Source: Gammaproteobacteria bacterium (GTDB lineage Bacteria > Pseudomonadota > Gammaproteobacteria > Steroidobacterales > Steroidobacteraceae). Taken from it: DNA of 31,551 nt. Numbering within the stretch: position 1 is the first letter of the stretch; every line of letters starts with the position of its first letter. Position numbers and translations under genes: made by a program. The notes under the pieces are model-generated. The model was not told the DNA's origin and searched no databases. It saw nothing but the letters and a program-made list of their open reading frames with translations. This document shows positions 17,068 to 24,132 of this stretch, one piece after another. The DNA is taken from positions 1-31,551 of the forward strand of contig JAQGOE010000150.1 in NCBI GenBank assembly GCA_028293725.1, in the 5' to 3' direction.

Positions 17068-18123
17068 TCAGGTCGTACCGCGGCGGGCTGTGGAACCGCG
17101 CACGACCAGCTGCGTCGGCAGAATTTTCTTGCGCGGGGGAACGTCCGCGCCGTTGAGGATCTCCAGGAGCATGGTCATGGCTTCGCGGCCGAGATCGCCT
17201 TTGGGCTGCGCGATCGTGGTGAGCGGTGGATCCGAGTAGTGCGCGAACCGTATGTCATCGAAGCCGACGATCGAGACGTCCTCGGGCACCCGCAGCCGGC
17301 TCGATTTGAGGGCCCGTATGGCGCCCAGGGCCATCTCGTCATTGGAGCAGAATATCGCCGTAAATCGCTCGCCGCGGGCCAACAGCGACTCGACGGCGCG
17401 AACGCCGGACTCCATGGAAAAGTCGCCTTCCACCGTGAGCCGGCGATTGCGCTTCCGGCCCGAACGGGCGAGCGCCGCCTCATAGCCGTGATCGCGGTCC
17501 ACACAGATCGGGCTGTTCATCGGTCCGGCGATGAAGGCCACCGCCTGGTGCCCCAGGGTCAACAGGTACGTTGTCGCTTCCTGTGCCGCCGCCACGTTGT
17601 CCACGTAGACGCTCGTGACTTTCGGGTCCTTCACGTACTCGCACGCGTTGACGATTGGCGGCCGCCCGGCCGCTACGATTCTCGGAATGTGCGGCAACAG
17701 CGTGATCAGCCCGTCCGCTTGGCGGGTTCCCACCAGGTCGGCATAGGCCTGCTCCCGGTCACGGCTGTATTGAGTATCCCCGAGCAGGACCGAGTAGCGG
17801 TTCTGATGCGCCACCTGCTCGATCCCCCGGATGACCTCGGCGAAGAACGGATTGGAGATGTCCGGAACGAGCGCGACGATGACGTTGGTGCGCGCGGTGC
17901 GCAGACTTCTTGCCTGCACGTTCGGCGTGTAGCGAAGGCGCTCGATGGCATCGTGTACCCGTTGCCGGGTATCCGGCGAGACCAGATCCGGCATCGCCAA
18001 AGTCCGCGACACCGTGGCGATCGACACTTTCGCCGCCAGCGCCACTTGCCTGATGTTGTTGCGGTGGGGCGCTGCGGAAACGCTCTTCGCACGCTTGCGC
18101 GGCGTTGACTTGGACTTGGTCAT
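17068..18123 (-). CDS. LacI/GalR-family transcriptional repressor
   Basis: 351 aa from ATG 18123; longer upstream frames have no LacI-like sequence. The basic N-terminus leads to the LacI HTH (NIRQVALAAKVSIATVSRTL, residues about 22-45) and hinge helix (PNVQARSLRTART). The periplasmic-binding-protein-like sugar-sensing core follows (IVALVPDISNPFFAEVIRGIE, FTAIFCSNDEMALGAIRAL, VSIVGFDDIRFAHYSDPPLTTI). LacI proteins bind even palindromes with a CG centre and release on a sugar effector. The gene is divergent from the small-subunit/GMC operon. The palindrome TGTAAACCGTTACA lies between them, so both autoregulation and control of the neighbours are likely. Related palindromes across the locus make it the probable master regulator. 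Confidence 0.93.
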   Translation of the reverse strand: MTKSKSTPRKRAKSVSAAPHRNNIRQVALAAKVSIATVSRTLAMPDLVSPDTRQRVHDAIERLRYTPNVQARSLRTARTNVIVALVPDISNPFFAEVIRGIEQVAHQNRYSVLLGDTQYSRDREQAYADLVGTRQADGLITLLPHIPRIVAAGRPPIVNACEYVKDPKVTSVYVDNVAAAQEATTYLLTLGHQAVAFIAGPMNSPICVDRDHGYEAALARSGRKRNRRLTVEGDFSMESGVRAVESLLARGERFTAIFCSNDEMALGAIRALKSSRLRVPEDVSIVGFDDIRFAHYSDPPLTTIAQPKGDLGREAMTMLLEILNGADVPPRKKILPTQLVVRGSTARRGTT

Positions 18124-18191
18124 CGTACGATTGTAATCCCTTGTCAATACGATGCTAGCAGCTTCGCCTGCAGCCATCCCTCCCATCCTCC

Positions 18192-18219
18192 TTGCACTGC
18201 ACGCCGGCCGGCGTATATA
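18192..18219 (+). promoter_or_regulatory. Probable sigma-70 promoter of the small-subunit/GMC operon
   Basis: TTGCAC (18192-18197), a 16-nt spacer and TATATA (18214-18219) resemble a housekeeping promoter. The LacI-type operator at 18228-18241 starts 8 nt after the -10 element, which would cover the transcription start. This geometry is typical of simple repression. Confidence 0.5.
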
Positions 18220-18227
18220 GTTTTCAA

Positions 18228-18241
18228 TGTAAACCGTTACA
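18228..18241. promoter_or_regulatory. LacI-type operator between the lacI-family gene and the GMC operon
   Basis: TGTAAACCGTTACA has symmetric arms TGTAA/TTACA, extended by one more base on each side (A...T, 18227-18242). It lies 42 nt before the small-subunit ATG and 104 nt before the divergent LacI start, so one bound repressor could control both directions. Confidence 0.7.
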
Positions 18242-18282
18242 TCCGACGGCAAGGCGGGGGGCGGGCGGAGGATGGGACTGAT

Positions 18283-18870
18283 ATGAACCGACGTGAGGTC
18301 GTGGCGCGGATCGCGCTCATCACCGGCGGCTCGCTGGCGAGCACCTTTGCGCAGGCGGCATTGCGAGGAGCGCCTCTCCACGTGCCTCCCGTACGATCCG
18401 CATTTACCGACGAGCAGCGTCGGATGATCGAGCGGCTGGCCGAGCTCATCATTCCGCGTACCGAAACACCGGGGGCGATCGACGCCGGGGTGCCAGTGTT
18501 CATCGATCAGATCGTCAGCAGTTGGTATACACCCGCCGAGCGCGGCATTTTTATGGACGGCCTCGCCAGCCTCGACGCGTTCTGCAAAGACGCGTGGGGC
18601 AGGGGGTTCACTGCCTGCGATACAGAGCAGCAAACACGCGCACTGACCCATGCCGATGAGAGCACCCGACCCGAGAAGCTCGTGCGTCATAAGATTCGCG
18701 ACACTCCCGACGAGCAATCCCCGTTCTTCTCCAAAATCAAGCAGCTCACCGTACTTGGTTACTACACCTCTGAGGTCGGAGCGACCCAGGAGCTGAGCTA
18801 CAACCCCGTGCCCGGCCGGTATGACGGCGACGTCGATTTCGACAAGGTAGGACGCCAGTGGTCGAACTGA
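18283..18870 (+). CDS. Gluconate 2-dehydrogenase subunit 3-like small subunit (Tat-bearing partner of the GMC enzyme)
   Basis: 195 aa with an SD-like GGAGGA upstream. The N-terminus has a twin arginine (NRREVV) and a hydrophobic stretch (RIALITGGSLASTFAQAA), i.e. a Tat-type export signal. The body contains the family block FTDEQRRMIERLAELIIPRTETPGA and GAIDAGVPVFIDQIV, and the C-terminal TVLGYYTSEVGATQELSYNPVPG, as in subunit 3 of membrane gluconate dehydrogenase and the small subunit of FAD glucose and glucoside 3-dehydrogenases. Known homologues carry the signal-less flavoprotein across the membrane as a hitchhiker and complete its fold. The flavoprotein gene follows 13 bp downstream. No cytochrome c subunit is encoded nearby. 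Confidence 0.88.
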   Translation: MNRREVVARIALITGGSLASTFAQAALRGAPLHVPPVRSAFTDEQRRMIERLAELIIPRTETPGAIDAGVPVFIDQIVSSWYTPAERGIFMDGLASLDAFCKDAWGRGFTACDTEQQTRALTHADESTRPEKLVRHKIRDTPDEQSPFFSKIKQLTVLGYYTSEVGATQELSYNPVPGRYDGDVDFDKVGRQWSN

Positions 18871-18883
18871 TGAGGTTGACGCA

Positions 18884-20578
18884 TTGACCACCAGCACCGA
18901 TTTCGACGCGATCGTCGTCGGTTCCGGCATCACGGGCGGATGGGCGGCGAAGGAGCTCACCGAGAAGGGACTCAAGGTCCTGATGCTCGAGCGCGGCAAG
19001 CCGGTGGAGCATGCCAAGGACTACATTACGGAGCACATGCCTTCGTGGCAGATGCCGAACCGGAATCTGCCCGATCGGCAGCTGTACGCTGCGGATTATG
19101 CGGTGCAGCGCCACGCCCGCGGCTTCGATTTCACGACACTGCGCTACTGGAACAACGATCGGAACAACCCGTATGTCCAGCCGCCGGACAAACCCTACAA
19201 CTGGTTCCGGGCCGACGTGGTCGGCGGGAAGTCACTGCTGTGGGGGCGTCACAGCTATCGCTGGAGCGATCTCGACTTCGAAGCCAACAAGCGCGACGGC
19301 CATGGCGTCGACTGGCCGATCCGCTACGCCGACATCAAGGACTGGTATTCCTACGTCGAGCGCTTCATCGGCGTGAGCGGTCGGGCGGAAGGGCTGGCGC
19401 AGCTTCCGGACGGCGAATTCCTGCCGCCGATGGACCTCAATGTCGTCGAGAAGGCGTTTAAGTCGCGCGTCGAGCAGCACTTCGCGGATCGCTGCGTGAC
19501 CATCGGCCGCGTGGCGAACCTAACCAAACCTCTCGGGGATCGCGCACCTTGTCATTATTGCGGACCTTGCCAGCGCGGCTGTTCCGCGGGAGCGTATTTC
19601 AGCACTCAGAGCTCGACCCTGCCGGCCGCTCGGGCGACCGGATTGCTCACACTACGGCCGAACAGTGTCGTCGAGGGGCTCGAGTACGATGCCGCCAAAC
19701 GTCGCGTCACCGCGGTTCAGGTCATCGATGCCGACACCAAGGCCCGACATCGCTTTACCGGGAAGCTCGTGTTTCTGTGCGCCTCGACGTTTGCCAGTGT
19801 GCAGATACTCCTCAACTCACGCTCCACGCACTTCCCCGAGGGGCTCGCTAACTCCAGCGGACGCCTCGGGCGCGCCGTGATGGATCACTGGCACGGCAAC
19901 GGCGCCAGCGCGACCCTGCCCGGGTTTGCCGGAAAGTACTACTACGGCAATCGCCCCAACACCCTCTATATCCCGCGCTTCCGTAACCTGCGAGCCGGCG
20001 AGGCGGACCTCGACTTCGTGCGCGGCTATTGTTACCAGGGAATAGGTGCTCCGCAGGAGTGGGAGACGACCTGGAGCACCATTCCCGGCTTCGGCGCCGA
20101 CTTCAAGCGCCAGTTGCGTAAGCCGGGCGACTGGAGCTTGTTCCTGCTGGGATTCGCGGAGTGTCTGCCGTACGAGGATAACCGTGTCGTGCTCGATGAG
20201 AAACGCGACCGCTACGGCATCCCGCAGCTGCGTTTCGAAATCAGCTATCGCGATAACGAGCGCCGCCTCGGGCTCGACATGACTCGCGAGGCGGTCAGGA
20301 TGTTGGAAGCCGCCGGGGCTACGTCCATCGTACCCTTCAACGAGCCCTTTACCCCGGGCACATCCATTCACGAATTCGGGGGTGCCCGCATGGGCGCGGA
20401 CTCACGCGAATCGGTCCTCAACGCACATAACCAGGCGCACGACGTGCCCAACCTGTTCGTGACGGACGGGGCGTGCATGAGCTCGAGCTCCTGTGTAAAC
20501 CCGTCTTTGACTTTCATGGCCCTGACTGCGCGAGCCGCGAGTTATGCGGTCGCGCAGCTCAAGGCCGCTGCAATCTGA
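18884..20578 (+). CDS. GMC-family FAD oxidoreductase, glucoside/sugar 3-dehydrogenase-like catalytic subunit
   Basis: 564 aa from a TTG start (18884) with a nearby GAGG. The FAD-binding dinucleotide motif is at residues 11-19 (VVGSGITGG) with E36 at the end of beta-2. A Cys-rich loop CHYCGPCQRGC (C223, C226, C229, C233) resembles the region that carries an Fe-S cluster in FAD glucose dehydrogenase-type subunits. The C-terminal GMC domain has HEFGGARMG and the conserved Asn of SCVNPSLT (N539). There is no signal peptide; export is expected with the Tat-bearing small subunit encoded just upstream. Members of this two-gene set oxidise sugars or glycosides, notably at C3 to 3-keto-glycosides, passing electrons to a cytochrome c. 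A TIM-barrel isomerase gene converges immediately downstream. Substrate and regiochemistry are inferred. Confidence 0.88.
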   Translation: MTTSTDFDAIVVGSGITGGWAAKELTEKGLKVLMLERGKPVEHAKDYITEHMPSWQMPNRNLPDRQLYAADYAVQRHARGFDFTTLRYWNNDRNNPYVQPPDKPYNWFRADVVGGKSLLWGRHSYRWSDLDFEANKRDGHGVDWPIRYADIKDWYSYVERFIGVSGRAEGLAQLPDGEFLPPMDLNVVEKAFKSRVEQHFADRCVTIGRVANLTKPLGDRAPCHYCGPCQRGCSAGAYFSTQSSTLPAARATGLLTLRPNSVVEGLEYDAAKRRVTAVQVIDADTKARHRFTGKLVFLCASTFASVQILLNSRSTHFPEGLANSSGRLGRAVMDHWHGNGASATLPGFAGKYYYGNRPNTLYIPRFRNLRAGEADLDFVRGYCYQGIGAPQEWETTWSTIPGFGADFKRQLRKPGDWSLFLLGFAECLPYEDNRVVLDEKRDRYGIPQLRFEISYRDNERRLGLDMTREAVRMLEAAGATSIVPFNEPFTPGTSIHEFGGARMGADSRESVLNAHNQAHDVPNLFVTDGACMSSSSCVNPSLTFMALTARAASYAVAQLKAAAI

Positions 20579-20600
20579 GCCCGGGCGAAGGTGCGCCTCT

Positions 20601-21602
20601 TCAGGCCAGGGTCGAGCGGACATATTGCAGGCACTTCGCGAGCTCCTGCGTGGAGGAGCCCGAGCCGGCGTATTCGTACTCGATATCCGCCGGGATGGGA
20701 TAGCGCTCGTTTTTCAACAGCTGCAGTACCGCTTTGATAGGCGTATCGCCTTGTCCGAAGGGCATGTTCGGACCGTCGTTGTTCTTGCGATCCTTGATGT
20801 GCAGGTTGGTGATCCGCTCGTGATGCGCGCGGATGAAGGCGACCGAATCGAAGCCGCAGGCGCTGAAGTGCCCGATATCGAGGTTCACACGGTAGCGGGG
20901 TGACATCGCCAGCGCCTGCACGAAGCTCTCCGGCGTGGCGAACTGGTTGGGATCGGAGAGGTTGGAATGGCCATGCACGGCAAGCAGCAGCTCCTGTTTC
21001 TCGAAGAACGGTATCGAGCGCTTGGCCATGGTGAGGGTCGTCGAGGCCGTCATGAGATTCGTGTTCAGCGCACGGGTCATGAGCAAGCCGCGCTCGATTT
21101 CCGCATCCGTGCACGAATCCTTCAGCAGAAAATTGAAAGCCTGGACGCGAATGCCGGCGCGCTTGAACTTCTCACCCGCCGCGCGGACTTGCTCGAGCCC
21201 CTCGGCGAGGCGCCATTGGCGCTGGGACTGTTGGTGAGCGAGGTCCGCGGCACCGGGCGCTCCGGTTGGCATATGGCCGAGCAGTGAGGCCTCGGTCGGC
21301 TTGCCGCCGGCAGCCATCCGCCAGGCCGCATCCGCCGAGAGCGCCGGCGGTTGCACGGTCGGCTCGAACACCTCGCACTCGGTGAGCCCGAGCTCCTGCA
21401 TCGCTGCGATCGTCTTGTCAGTCATGTCGCCTGGCGTCCCCAGCATGTCGCGGAAGCTGTAAGTCTGAACACCCAGGCGAACCCCGTCGATTACGCTGTT
21501 GGAGCGCCCGCTGGCGGCCAACGCCGCAGTGGCTCGCAAACTCGCCACAGCCGGCAGACCCGCAGCCGCGAGACCGACAAAACTTCTTCTCGAATAATGC
21601 AT
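20601..21602 (-). CDS. Tat-exported sugar phosphate isomerase/epimerase-like TIM-barrel enzyme
   Basis: 333 aa from ATG 21602, chosen because an SD (CAGGAGA) lies 8 nt upstream and a Tat signal (S4-R-R-S-F-V-G, ending near AALAA, about residue 30) starts there; the much longer open frame upstream is a shadow. The body is the xylose-isomerase-like TIM barrel (AP endonuclease 2 superfamily), with candidate metal ligands H210/H212 (VHGHSN), D242 and H245 (LDIGHF), H268 (LHIKD) and E308/E310 (DIEYEY). A periplasmic location rules out phosphorylated cytosolic sugars. Homologous barrels act on 3-keto sugars and in C- or O-glycoside cleavage after C3 oxidation. Beside a glucoside-3-dehydrogenase-like GMC pair, cleavage or epimerisation of a 3-keto-glycoside is the best guess. 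The promoter is shared divergently with receptor 2. Confidence 0.85.
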   Translation of the reverse strand: MHYSRRSFVGLAAAGLPAVASLRATAALAASGRSNSVIDGVRLGVQTYSFRDMLGTPGDMTDKTIAAMQELGLTECEVFEPTVQPPALSADAAWRMAAGGKPTEASLLGHMPTGAPGAADLAHQQSQRQWRLAEGLEQVRAAGEKFKRAGIRVQAFNFLLKDSCTDAEIERGLLMTRALNTNLMTASTTLTMAKRSIPFFEKQELLLAVHGHSNLSDPNQFATPESFVQALAMSPRYRVNLDIGHFSACGFDSVAFIRAHHERITNLHIKDRKNNDGPNMPFGQGDTPIKAVLQLLKNERYPIPADIEYEYAGSGSSTQELAKCLQYVRSTLA

Positions 21603-21651
21603 CCCGAAGGTCTCCTGTTGTATGTGCGCAGCATGCCGGCGCAGTTTTCGC

Positions 21652-21681
21652 TTGACAAGGTCATTAGGTTTAGGCTTAAAG
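21652..21681 (+). promoter_or_regulatory. Probable promoter of TonB receptor 2 and the downstream run
   Basis: A consensus -35 TTGACA (21652-21657) is followed 17-18 nt later by an AT-rich CTTAAAG (21675-21681) as the -10. The LacI-type operator at 21692-21705 begins about 11 nt downstream, again over the expected start site, as in the GMC promoter. Confidence 0.45.
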
Positions 21682-21691
21682 TAGTTTACCG

Positions 21692-21705
21692 TGTAAACGG
21701 TTACA
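21692..21705. promoter_or_regulatory. LacI-type operator O1 in the isomerase/receptor 2 divergent region
   Basis: TGTAAACGGTTACA is a near-perfect palindrome with a CG centre, extended by G...C outside (21691-21706). An overlapping inverted repeat GTTTAC-cgt-GTAAAC (21684-21698) lies on its left. It is placed to control both the minus-strand isomerase (start 21602) and receptor 2 (start 21804). Confidence 0.75.
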
Positions 21706-21756
21706 CGCCAAGCGGCATGAATTGGCGAAAAAGTGGGCGACGATTGCGGGTCTTTC

Positions 21757-21770
21757 TGTAAACGTTTACA
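21757..21770. promoter_or_regulatory. LacI-type operator O2 upstream of TonB receptor 2 (perfect palindrome)
   Basis: TGTAAACGTTTACA is a perfect 14-bp palindrome. Its centre is 65 bp from that of the O1 site, about six helical turns, so two dimers would lie on roughly the same DNA face. It lies 34 nt before the receptor ATG. Confidence 0.75.
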
Positions 21771-21803
21771 CCAAACATCGATTAAAGTGTGGGGGAGTGC
21801 ACC

Positions 21804-24050
21804 ATGACAAAGGTTGATCGGTACGTGGCGGCCATCCTGGCTGCCAATGCGGTGGCCGCGGGTCTGTTGTTCGCCACACCGGCCCGGGCGGAAGATACGA
21901 CGAGTCAGCCCGATAGCGGTGGACTGCAGGAAGTCGTCGTCACCGCCGAAAAGCGCGAGACCACCGAAAGTAAAACGCCGATCGCCATGGATGTCTTTTC
22001 GGCACAGCAGATCCAGGAGCAGGGCGTGCACGATCTCGGGACCCTGTCGCAGGTCGACCCGTCGCTGCAGTTCGCCTCCACCGGCATTGGGGCGGTCTTT
22101 CTGACCATGCGTGGTGTCAGCAGTCGTGACTCCACGGAAATCGGCGATCCGGCCGTGCCGGTGGGCATCGACGGATTTTTCCAGGATCGCACCTACAGCG
22201 TGAACGAAGCGACCTACGACCTCGAGCGCATTGAAGTGCTGCGCGGGCCACAGGGCACGTTGTACGGCCGTAACGCGATCGGCGGCGTGGTGAACTTCAT
22301 TACGCAACGGCCGACGCAGGCTTACGAAGGTTATGCCAGCATCGATTACGGTTCCTACGGCACGCTCAACACCCAAGGGGCGGTCAATATCCCGGTGAGC
22401 GACGTCGTGCAGGTGCGCGCCTCGTGGGGAACTTTCCACCATGACGGCTATCGTTCCGAGCCCTTGGCGGACGGCGCGCATTATGACGATGACGACTCGC
22501 AGTCGGGACGTATCTCGGTGGCCTTCGAGCCGTTCGACGGCTTCACCGGGCTCGTCTACGGCCAGTATCTGCGTTCCACCGGCAACGGCGCGGGCTACGA
22601 GCAACTGCCGTATGCCTGGAACGCCGCGCATACGGATATCTCGCACAATCCGCCGGCGGGGATCAACCCGACCACCAACCTGCTGGGACTGGAGCCGTTT
22701 CGGCAGGATCTCACCGACTACCGGCTCCACTGGGAATTCAAGCTGACCAGCCTGCCCTGGGGCATGGCCGCGACCTACCTGGGAGGCTATGACAAGACGA
22801 CGCTCAACAACCAGGAAGACCTGGACAATTTGGCGACGGACAAGCCGGCCGTCTTTCGCCCTAACGAGAAGCCCGTCACCCAAAACCAAGAGCTGCGGCT
22901 GGCCTCCGCGAATGACCAGAGACTGACCTGGCAGACCGGGTTGTTCTATTTCAGCGAGGCGAACGCCATCAGCAGCAGCTACAACGTGCTCTCCGGAGCC
23001 GCGCTCGCGCCGGGCCTGTTGTTCGCCTACCCGAACGTCGATTCGCATTCCTATGCCGCCTTCGGCCAGGCGGCCTTCAAGATCCTGGATGACCTGTCGC
23101 TGTCGTTGGGGGGTCGCGAGACCTATGACGACAAGTCGCGCGATGGCTTTGAATACGTTCTGCCGCCGCTCGTCGGCGGGACCGGATCGACTCCCTTGCA
23201 GACAGTCTCGCAAAGCGGATCGGGTCACTGGGCCAAGTTCACGTGGCACGCGGGCCTCGACTTTACTCCGACGGACCGCAGTTTGATCTATGCCAAGGTC
23301 GACTCGGGCTACAAGGCAGGAGGATTCAACTCGACCGGCACGAATACTTCCAACCCGTACGGCCCGGAAACCGCGATCAACTACGAGGCGGGCGTCAAGC
23401 AGGGGTTGTTCGACAACAAGGTGCGCCTGACTGCCGATGTGTTTTACGAAGACTACAAAGGCTACCAGGCAAGCCTTTCGACGTGTCCGACCTGCAACAC
23501 CAGCGTTGCCGGCATCCAGAACGCGGGCAGCGCGCGCATCGAGGGCGTGGAATGGTCGGCCGACGCCCTGCTCGGGCCGCTCGGCAAGCTCAACCTCTCA
23601 GTCGACTACCTGTCGGCGATTTTCACACGTTTTGACGCGACGTTGGGGCTCGCCACTCCGACAGGATCCGGCGCGACTATTCCCGTGGACCTGGCGGGCA
23701 ACACTTTGATCCAATCGCCGCATTGGAGCATGTCGGGCGGTTTCGAGCACAATTGGGATTTGCCGAACGCGGGGCTACTGACGGCGCGGATCCAGACGAG
23801 TTTCAGGACCGCGCAGTATTTCAGCAACTACAATTTTCAGGACAGTCTGCAGGGCGCTTACACGGTGAGCGACGCTTTCATCCAGTATGCCGCTCGCGAG
23901 GGACGCTATTCTGTCCAGGCTTATGTGCACAACCTCGAGAACTCGGCCTACTTCACCAGCGCCGCGGAAAGTGGTACCGCGCATGCGTATCAATATGCGT
24001 TCGGCGCGCCGCGGACGTTCGGTATCAAGCTGACGGCTTACTTCCGCTAG
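21804..24050 (+). CDS. TonB-dependent outer-membrane receptor 2 (paralogue of receptor 1)
   Basis: 748 aa from ATG 21804, preferred over GTG 21789 because GGGGGAG sits 7-8 nt upstream and the signal peptide (ending near ARA) begins there. It has a TonB box-like LQEVVVTAEKRE, plug (IEVLRGPQGTLYGRNAIGG) and barrel ending in KLTAYFR. It is colinear with receptor 1 and shares long identical segments, including GIDGFF, GYKAGGFNSTGT and DYKGYQASLSTCPTC with the same Cys pair (C561, C564). It has no STN domain. Two LacI-type operators and a good promoter precede it. The Rieske oxygenase operon follows after 82 bp without an obvious terminator, so receptor and aglycone enzymes may be co-transcribed. 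Probably imports the glycoside or its trimmed product. Confidence 0.92.
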   Translation: MTKVDRYVAAILAANAVAAGLLFATPARAEDTTSQPDSGGLQEVVVTAEKRETTESKTPIAMDVFSAQQIQEQGVHDLGTLSQVDPSLQFASTGIGAVFLTMRGVSSRDSTEIGDPAVPVGIDGFFQDRTYSVNEATYDLERIEVLRGPQGTLYGRNAIGGVVNFITQRPTQAYEGYASIDYGSYGTLNTQGAVNIPVSDVVQVRASWGTFHHDGYRSEPLADGAHYDDDDSQSGRISVAFEPFDGFTGLVYGQYLRSTGNGAGYEQLPYAWNAAHTDISHNPPAGINPTTNLLGLEPFRQDLTDYRLHWEFKLTSLPWGMAATYLGGYDKTTLNNQEDLDNLATDKPAVFRPNEKPVTQNQELRLASANDQRLTWQTGLFYFSEANAISSSYNVLSGAALAPGLLFAYPNVDSHSYAAFGQAAFKILDDLSLSLGGRETYDDKSRDGFEYVLPPLVGGTGSTPLQTVSQSGSGHWAKFTWHAGLDFTPTDRSLIYAKVDSGYKAGGFNSTGTNTSNPYGPETAINYEAGVKQGLFDNKVRLTADVFYEDYKGYQASLSTCPTCNTSVAGIQNAGSARIEGVEWSADALLGPLGKLNLSVDYLSAIFTRFDATLGLATPTGSGATIPVDLAGNTLIQSPHWSMSGGFEHNWDLPNAGLLTARIQTSFRTAQYFSNYNFQDSLQGAYTVSDAFIQYAAREGRYSVQAYVHNLENSAYFTSAAESGTAHAYQYAFGAPRTFGIKLTAYFR

Positions 24051-24132
24051 GAGGTCTTGCTGGTGAGCGTTTCCATTCCGTAGTATCGGTTGAGTCGGTG
24101 TTTTCTCTCATCGAGGCGGCGGTGGCAACCCA

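Noticed and set aside
18124..19017. Long N-terminal extension of the LacI frame
   Set aside because: The extension runs antisense through the small-subunit and GMC genes and the shared promoter; the LacI fold starts at ATG 18123.
21603..23249. Long N-terminal extension of the isomerase frame (882 aa in total)
   Set aside because: It is antisense to receptor 2; the Tat signal and SD fix the start at 21602.
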